A program made the position numbers and the translations under genes. From Sphingomonas_B tabacisoli (GTDB lineage Bacteria; Pseudomonadota; Alphaproteobacteria; Sphingomonadales; Sphingomonadaceae): DNA of 64,000 nucleotides. This document shows positions 60,054 through 64,000 of this stretch, piece after piece (positions within the stretch are counted from its first letter, which is position 1; every line of letters begins with the position of its first letter). Under the pieces are notes generated by a model, which was not told the DNA's origin, did not search any database, and worked only from the letters and a program-made list of their open reading frames with translations. The stretch is from positions 248,001-312,000 of the forward strand of contig NZ_JBHUDY010000001.1 in assembly GCF_042678385.1 (NCBI RefSeq). Reading direction: 5' to 3'.

Positions 60054-60508
60054 CGACGGACGCCGGCCTGGTTCGACCGGGTCAGTGCATTTAGGAGGCT
60101 CGGCTCGGAAGGGGAGGCGATGTCGTCGACCCGCCACACTCTTCCGGTCGGAACGAGCTTGAGACGCAGGCTGCGTGGTCGCGGTTCGCCTAAATCGATC
60201 GAAACGATGACGTCGGTCCCACCTCGGCCGCGCACCACTTTTGTAACGCGCGCCTTCAATCCACTCGCATCCTGGCAGTCGCAAAGCGGGTCGCCATCCA
60301 GATAACCCACTTCGCCCTGTGCGAGGCGAGCGTCCTCGGCGATGGCGGCGGACAGTCGTGGAGAGAAAATCGCAGCCTTGTGATCAAGCGGACTGAAGCG
60401 CGGGTCCGAGTAGCCGGCATAGACCCGAGTGACGAAGCGGATCGGCGTCTCGCGAGCAGCGGAGGGCGGGAGGAGCGCTGCCGCGGCAAGGAGGCCGGCG
60501 CGGATCAT
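60050..60508 (-). CDS. Secreted DUF3828-like protein, 152 aa
   Basis: Signal peptide (IRAGLLAAAALLPPSAA), then FVTRVYAGYSDPRFSPLDHK (about 25-44), FSPRLSAAIAEDARLA and DGDPLCDCQDASGLKARVT (about 70-88; two Cys likely to form a disulfide) and a strand-rich C-terminus ending with a WRVDDIASPSEPSLLNAL motif. It resembles DUF3828 proteins, which have a cystatin/NTF2-like fold. ATG 60506-60508 overlaps the EVE gene stop (ATGA). Function unknown. Confidence 0.72.
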   Translation of the reverse strand: MIRAGLLAAAALLPPSAARETPIRFVTRVYAGYSDPRFSPLDHKAAIFSPRLSAAIAEDARLAQGEVGYLDGDPLCDCQDASGLKARVTKVVRGRGGTDVIVSIDLGEPRPRSLRLKLVPTGRVWRVDDIASPSEPSLLNALTRSNQAGVRR

Positions 60509-60906
60509 CCCCTCGCCATCTCCAAAATCACGGCCCACTCCTCCTCGCGCAGCGGCGTGACTGACAGGCGCGATTGTCGGAGCATTTCCAGCTTCGCCAA
60601 GCGCGGTTCGGCCTTCATTTCCGCAAGCGTCACCGGGCGCGGCAGTTTCTCCACCGGCTTGACCGCGACCGACGCCCAGTCGCCTTTCTCGCCGTCCGGG
60701 CGCCAGGCGCGGGTGATCTCCATAATCCCGATCGCGGCCTTCTCCGTGTTCGAATGATAGAAAAGGGCACGGTCGCCCACAGCCATGTCCTTCAGGAAGT
60801 TGCGCGCGGTGTAGTTGCGCACCCCGTCCCATTCGGTGGCGCTGTCGCGTACCAGATGGTCCCAACCGTAAACGTCGGGCTCGGATCGCAGCAGCCAATA
60901 CGCCAT
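60505..60906 (-). CDS. EVE-domain protein
   Basis: 133-residue PUA-like EVE domain protein (thymocyte nuclear protein 1 type): YWLLRSEPDVYGWDHL at the start, WDGVRNYTARNFLKDM (about 26-41), ALFYHSNTEKAAIGIMEI (about 47-64) and PVTLAEMKAEPRLAKLEMLR. EVE domains bind modified bases in nucleic acids. Widely conserved in alphaproteobacteria as a housekeeping gene. Coupled to the DUF3828-like gene; the serine hydrolase gene ends five bases upstream. Confidence 0.92.
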   Translation of the reverse strand: MAYWLLRSEPDVYGWDHLVRDSATEWDGVRNYTARNFLKDMAVGDRALFYHSNTEKAAIGIMEITRAWRPDGEKGDWASVAVKPVEKLPRPVTLAEMKAEPRLAKLEMLRQSRLSVTPLREEEWAVILEMARG

Positions 60907-60911
60907 GTTCT

Positions 60912-62279
60912 TCAGTCCGCCTCGGGATAGATCAGGAATTCCTCGACCTTGCCGCCATTCGGCACGGCCCGCATGCTGATGATGAGCTTCCGGTTCGGAT
61001 AGCGCACCTCGTACACTTCGGACGTAAAGCCGCCGCGCAGCCGGGTCGGTCGCTTGGCGGCGAAGCTCTGCGGCTCGCCGAGCGGCATCAGGCTGGCGCG
61101 GTGATCGGCGAGCACCTGCGGCGTCAGGAACGCGTTGAAATTGTCGGTGAAGGTCGCGCGGTCGGCCTTGCCTTGGCGAAGCTGGTCGAAAATCGCCCGC
61201 GCCCGCGTCGTTTCGGGGTCACCGCCCAGGATCATCGCCTCGATGCCGTCGGCGATCGCGTTGTGCGCGTTGCCGAAATCGGCGTTGATCACGACCATCA
61301 CTGCGGCATGGTCTTCGGGATAGACGCGATTGTCCGTCAAATAACCGACCGCGGCGCCGCCATGCTGCACCCGTTTATGGCCGCGCACGTCATCGAGCGT
61401 CACGCCCAGGCCGTAGCTCGAGCCCTTGCCGTTGGTCAGCACGACCTCGCGTTCCTGCTCGGCCCAGCTCGCCGGTTTCAGCAGCGTGCGGTTGATGCGG
61501 GCGATGTTCCATTTCGAATATTCGGACGGGGTCGTCAGCAACTGCCCGGCGGCGTAGAGCCAGCCCTCCGCCGGCGCCTTGGCAGGCCGTACCGGCCCCA
61601 GCGCAAAGCGCGTGAAAGGCTGCGCGTCGCTGGGTTTGAAGTCGGTGTCCATGTCGCCGACTTTCATGTGCAGCGGCTGGAAGATGCGCTGCTGCAGGAA
61701 GCGCATCAGCGGCTCGCCCGAGACTTTCTCGACGATGAGCCCGGCGGCAACGAAGCCGGTGTTCGAATATTGCCACTGGCTGCCCGGTGCGAAGTCGAGC
61801 GGCACCTTCGCCCAGCGATCGAGAATGCCATCCGGCGCGGTCGGCTTCAGCATCGCTGAGAACGCGTAATTCTGCGGCCAGAAATCGCGATAGCCGGAGG
61901 TGTGGCTGAGAAGCTGCCGGAGCGTGACCTTGTCTGCGTCGGTCAGCTCCGGAAGATATTTCGAGACCTTGTCGTCCAGCGACAGCTTGCCGTCCTCGGC
62001 GAGCAGCAGGATCGCGGCCGCCGTGATCTGCTTCGAGACGGAAGCGATCGGATAGGCGGCGGTCGTGGTGGGTGGGGAGGCATCGCCGCGCTGCCGACCA
62101 TAAGCCTTGGCGAACTGGAGCTTGCCGTCCGTCACCACCGCCACCGATGCAGAGGGCGTGCCCGTGTCCTTCAGCGCCTGCGCGGCGATCCGGTCGATCT
62201 GGGCAAGCTGCGCAGGGGTGAGGGGAGTGGCGAGGGCGGGAGTGGCGAAAAGGGCGAGCAGGAGCAGGGCTGGGCGCAT
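60912..62279 (-). CDS. Exported serine hydrolase of the beta-lactamase/class C PBP family
   Basis: 455 residues. Signal peptide (RPALLLLALFATPALA), then SxxK in YPIASVSKQITAAAILLL (about 79), YSN in SQWQYSNTGFVAAGLIVEKV (about 165) and HGG in KRVQHGGAAVGYLTDN (about 320), the serine beta-lactamase-like triad set. Likely a peptidase or esterase rather than an antibiotic beta-lactamase. A 150-residue C-terminal extension lacks a named domain. ATG 62277-62279; a 21-base-arm palindrome fills its leader. Confidence 0.88.
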   Translation of the reverse strand: MRPALLLLALFATPALATPLTPAQLAQIDRIAAQALKDTGTPSASVAVVTDGKLQFAKAYGRQRGDASPPTTTAAYPIASVSKQITAAAILLLAEDGKLSLDDKVSKYLPELTDADKVTLRQLLSHTSGYRDFWPQNYAFSAMLKPTAPDGILDRWAKVPLDFAPGSQWQYSNTGFVAAGLIVEKVSGEPLMRFLQQRIFQPLHMKVGDMDTDFKPSDAQPFTRFALGPVRPAKAPAEGWLYAAGQLLTTPSEYSKWNIARINRTLLKPASWAEQEREVVLTNGKGSSYGLGVTLDDVRGHKRVQHGGAAVGYLTDNRVYPEDHAAVMVVINADFGNAHNAIADGIEAMILGGDPETTRARAIFDQLRQGKADRATFTDNFNAFLTPQVLADHRASLMPLGEPQSFAAKRPTRLRGGFTSEVYEVRYPNRKLIISMRAVPNGGKVEEFLIYPEAD

Positions 62280-62289
62280 GGATTTTCCC

Positions 62290-62374
62290 GTTTCCCGGCG
62301 AAGGCCGGGATCCAGCTCTTCTTTGCAAGATGTGCTCGAGAAGAAAAGAGAGGTCCCGGCCTTCGCCGGGAAAC
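62290..62374. repeat. Perfect 21-base inverted repeat between HAD and serine hydrolase genes
   Basis: GTTTCCCGGCGAAGGCCGGG plus one base (62290-62310) is exactly mirrored at 62354-62374, with 43 bases between. It fills almost the whole 97-base gap of two same-strand genes and reaches within three bases of the HAD stop and ten bases of the hydrolase start. Its CCGGGA sequence is a common proteobacterial palindrome type; it could act as attenuator or mRNA stabiliser. Confidence 0.82.
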
Positions 62375-62376
62375 GA

Positions 62377-62985
62377 TCAGAGGAGGCCGAGCAACTCCAG
62401 CTCCATTCGCAGCGTCTCCGCATCCCGGAACAGGTGCCCGCGCATGCCGGCCGCCTCGGCGCCGGCCACATTTTCCGCCCGATCGTCGACGAAGATCAGT
62501 TCTTCCGCCTTCATGCCGAACCGCTTGAGCGCCAGCTCGTATATCGTGGGCTCGGGCTTCACCATCCGCTCGGTGCCCGACACGACCACGTCGCGGAAAT
62601 GGTCGAACACCGTCTCGGTCTTGCGAAACGGCTCCCAGAATTCACCGCTGAAATTGGTGATCGCGAACAGCGGCACGCCGCGTGCGTCCAACTCCGCCAC
62701 CAACTCGGCCATGCCCTCGACCGGACCGCCGACGCTCTCGTTGAAGCGCGGCCCCCAAGCCTCGATCAGCGCGCGATGCTGTGGATGTTCGGCGATCAGC
62801 TCCGCGCTGGTCTCGGCGAACGGCCGGCCGGCATCGTGCTGGAAATGCCATTCGTGCGTGACGACGTCGCGTAAGAATACGTCGAGCGCCCGATCGTCGT
62901 CGATCAGGCGCTCGTACAGGAACCGCGGGTCCCAGGTGAAGAGGACATTGCCGACGTCGAAAACGACGCCGCGCACTTCCCCCAC
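62377..62985 (-). CDS. HAD-IA family hydrolase (haloacid dehalogenase/epoxide hydrolase-like)
   Basis: 202 residues: motif I GVVFDVGNVLFTWDP (about 6-20; nucleophile Asp10), motif II FAITNFSGEFWEPF (about 109), Lys in ERMVKPEPTIYELAL (about 143) and motif IV LIFVDDRAENVAGAEAAG (about 164). Phosphatase-like; substrate unknown. The start is GTG 62983-62985, four bases after the rpmJ stop, so it is read with rpmJ. A long palindrome follows the stop. Confidence 0.88.
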   Translation of the reverse strand: MGEVRGVVFDVGNVLFTWDPRFLYERLIDDDRALDVFLRDVVTHEWHFQHDAGRPFAETSAELIAEHPQHRALIEAWGPRFNESVGGPVEGMAELVAELDARGVPLFAITNFSGEFWEPFRKTETVFDHFRDVVVSGTERMVKPEPTIYELALKRFGMKAEELIFVDDRAENVAGAEAAGMRGHLFRDAETLRMELELLGLL

Positions 62986-62989
62986 GGCT

Positions 62990-63115
62990 TCAGCCCTGGC
63001 GGGCCTTGAAGCGGCGGTTCGTCTTGTTGATGACGTAGGTGCGGCCGCGACGGCGGATCACGCGGTTGTCCCGATGGCGGTCCTTCAGGGACTTGAGCGA
63101 GTTGACGATCTTCAT
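62990..63115 (-). CDS. rpmJ: 50S ribosomal protein L36
   Basis: 41 residues beginning KIVNSLKSLKDRHRDN and ending NKTNRRFKARQG. It is the cysteine-free, slightly longer L36 type usual in alphaproteobacteria (YkgO-like), lacking the zinc ribbon. ATG 63113-63115. It is followed after four bases by the HAD gene. Very basic, as expected for an rRNA-binding protein. Confidence 0.95.
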   Translation of the reverse strand: MKIVNSLKSLKDRHRDNRVIRRRGRTYVINKTNRRFKARQG

Positions 63116-63257
63116 GGTCTTTATAACCTGGTCCGAATCTGGGCTGAAAAGCGAGGCGCTCGCCTAGTCGAGAGGGGGACGAAGGTCAACCCAAAGCGCG
63201 CTTGCAGCTAATTACGCCTTCGATACGTTATGCGCAAAAGACTTGGAGGACAGTGAC

Positions 63258-63836
63258 ATGACGCTCCGTCCGCGCATCCTGTTGATGGCTTCGCTGCTGG
63301 GCCTGAGCGCCTGCATGACTGCGCCTGCGCCCGTCGAGGTGACACGATTTTCTCTCGGACCAGTAACCGAGCGTGGCACTGTCGCGATCGAACCCGGACC
63401 GGGCGCCCCCGCGGGCATGGAGTTCGACGCCTATGCCGGCGCCGTCGCGCGCGAGCTGACTGCTCTCGGTTTCGCGCCGGTGCAAGGCGTCGGCCAGAGT
63501 CTCTATGTGGCCGTGGTCAATGTCCGCTCCGGCGCGCGCGAACGGGCGGGCGGACGCTCGCCGGTCTCGATCGGCATCGGCGGCTCGACCGGCGGCTGGC
63601 ACAGCGGCGTCGGCGGCGGCATCAGCTTTGGGCTGGGCGGCGGGCGTGGCGGCCTCGTCGTCGGCACCGAACTGTCTACGCAATTGAAACGTCGGTCGGA
63701 TCAGAGCGTCGTCTGGGAAGGCCGCGCGCGCGGCGAAGCGTCGGAGCGCGATTCGGGCGCTTTGCCGGGCCGGCTGGCGAATGCCCTGTTCAAGGGCTTT
63801 CCGGGAGAGTCGGGCCGCACTATCAGCGTGCCATGA
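63258..63836 (+). CDS. DUF4136-family lipoprotein
   Basis: 192 residues. Lipobox LGLSAC (Cys19), then a beta-rich domain with EVTRFSLGPVTERGTVAIEP (about 27-46), FDAYAGAVARELTALGFAPV (about 56-75) and, after a Gly-rich stretch (VGGGISFGLGGGRGG, about 115-129), VVWEGRARGEA and LANALFKGFPGESG. This is the DUF4136 layout of outer-membrane-anchored lipoproteins of unknown role. ATG 63258 with GGAGG ten bases upstream. Its stop overlaps the next start in ATGA. Confidence 0.82.
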   Translation: MTLRPRILLMASLLGLSACMTAPAPVEVTRFSLGPVTERGTVAIEPGPGAPAGMEFDAYAGAVARELTALGFAPVQGVGQSLYVAVVNVRSGARERAGGRSPVSIGIGGSTGGWHSGVGGGISFGLGGGRGGLVVGTELSTQLKRRSDQSVVWEGRARGEASERDSGALPGRLANALFKGFPGESGRTISVP

Positions 63837-64000
63837 CCTTCAGCATCACAAGCGCTTTTGACAGCGGTAACATACGCGTCGTCAAGATCGACGGGACCGA
63901 AGCGGATCTCGAGATCGAGACCGATCACGGCTCCGATTTTTACCAGTGGTTTCACTTCCGCGTCGGCAACGCCGCGGGCCGCGAGCTGACGCTGCGCATC
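63833..64000 (+). CDS. M14-family zinc carboxypeptidase, N-terminal part (cut by window edge)
   Basis: 56 residues visible. ITSAFDSGNIRVVKIDGTEA followed by DHGSDFYQWFHFRVGN matches the N-terminal beta-sandwich of cytosolic-carboxypeptidase-like M14 proteins; the zinc-binding catalytic domain lies beyond the window. ATG 63833 overlaps the DUF4136 stop. In bacteria these proteins are of uncertain substrate; the eukaryotic relatives trim polyglutamate. Confidence 0.82.
   Translation, partial: MTFSITSAFDSGNIRVVKIDGTEADLEIETDHGSDFYQWFHFRVGNAAGRELTLRI

Noticed and set aside
60912..62279. Antibiotic-resistance beta-lactamase
   Set aside because: SxxK/YSN/HGG motifs fit the broad serine hydrolase family; the HGG box and long C-terminal extension argue for a peptidase or esterase, not a dedicated class C enzyme.

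Overview
The window is GC-rich, densely coded chromosomal DNA from an alphaproteobacterium, most likely Sphingomonadales (Sphingomonas-like). Grounds: a PEPxxWA-type C-terminal sorting signal, a MucR-family regulator, split glycine decarboxylase genes (gcvPA/gcvPB) behind a tandem glycine riboswitch, EcfG-type promoter sequences, the alphaproteobacterial order fur-plsC-miaB-phoH-ybeY-corC / lnt-metK-trmB / rimP-nusA, and short dispersed palindromes of a type common in sphingomonads. The genus is an inference; no rRNA is present.

Layout. 1-20.7 kb is mostly a minus-strand housekeeping block read from about 20.7 kb downwards: nfuA-like, nitroreductase, tsaB, rimI, mucR, fur, plsC, miaB, phoH, a vapBC toxin-antitoxin pair, ybeY, corC, then lnt, metK, trmB, then rimP and nusA (cut by the window edge). 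Two mixed-strand accessory patches interrupt it: 1.2-3.7 kb (PQQ sugar dehydrogenase, unknown gene, PEP-CTERM protein) and 7.5-12.0 kb (secreted protein, VOC protein, PHA-system protein, a SpoU methyltransferase, AhpD-like protein, sorbosone-dehydrogenase-like protein and a possible structured RNA). 20.7-30.4 kb holds a Gly/Tyr-rich secreted protein, DUF1993, an M20 peptidase, a TPR-like protein, a DEAD-box helicase, a double-PAS hybrid histidine kinase, ispH, a lipoprotein and a DUF2231 membrane protein. 30.4-36.2 kb is the riboswitch-controlled glycine cleavage operon gcvT-gcvH-methyltransferase-gcvPA-gcvPB. 36.3-45.4 kb: NTF2-like secreted protein, a DUF4398-like protein behind a perfect EcfG-type promoter, a ZntB/CorA transporter, siroheme synthase N-domain, lysA-lipoprotein-argH, a TlpA-like thioredoxin, a DUF2185 protein, dapD and a HAD nucleotidase. 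45.5-51.2 kb: a subtilisin-like surface protease, then map-sufS-sufT-sufA-FKBP and tRNA-Gly(CCC). 51.2-64 kb: tilS, small membrane proteins, prs, nadE-gltX-tdk, small regulatory-looking genes, typA, DUF3828/EVE genes, a serine hydrolase, HAD, rpmJ, a DUF4136 lipoprotein and the start of an M14 carboxypeptidase.

How the genes work together: lysine biosynthesis (dapD, lysA), arginine (argH), one-carbon metabolism (gcv, metK), Fe-S assembly (sufS, sufT, sufA, nfuA-like), tRNA modification (trmB, miaB, tsaB, tilS) and 30S maturation (rimP, ybeY) dominate. No prophage, CRISPR array, transposase or defence island was seen. The most unusual signals are: palindromic repeats inserted in frame inside two conserved enzymes (lnt and gcvPB), like Rickettsia palindromic elements; a three-hairpin candidate ncRNA ending in a clear terminator at 11.9-12.1 kb; a vapBC module fitted between phoH and ybeY with 4-base overlaps; a probable ACG start codon; and five convergent gene pairs whose stop codons overlap by exactly four bases.
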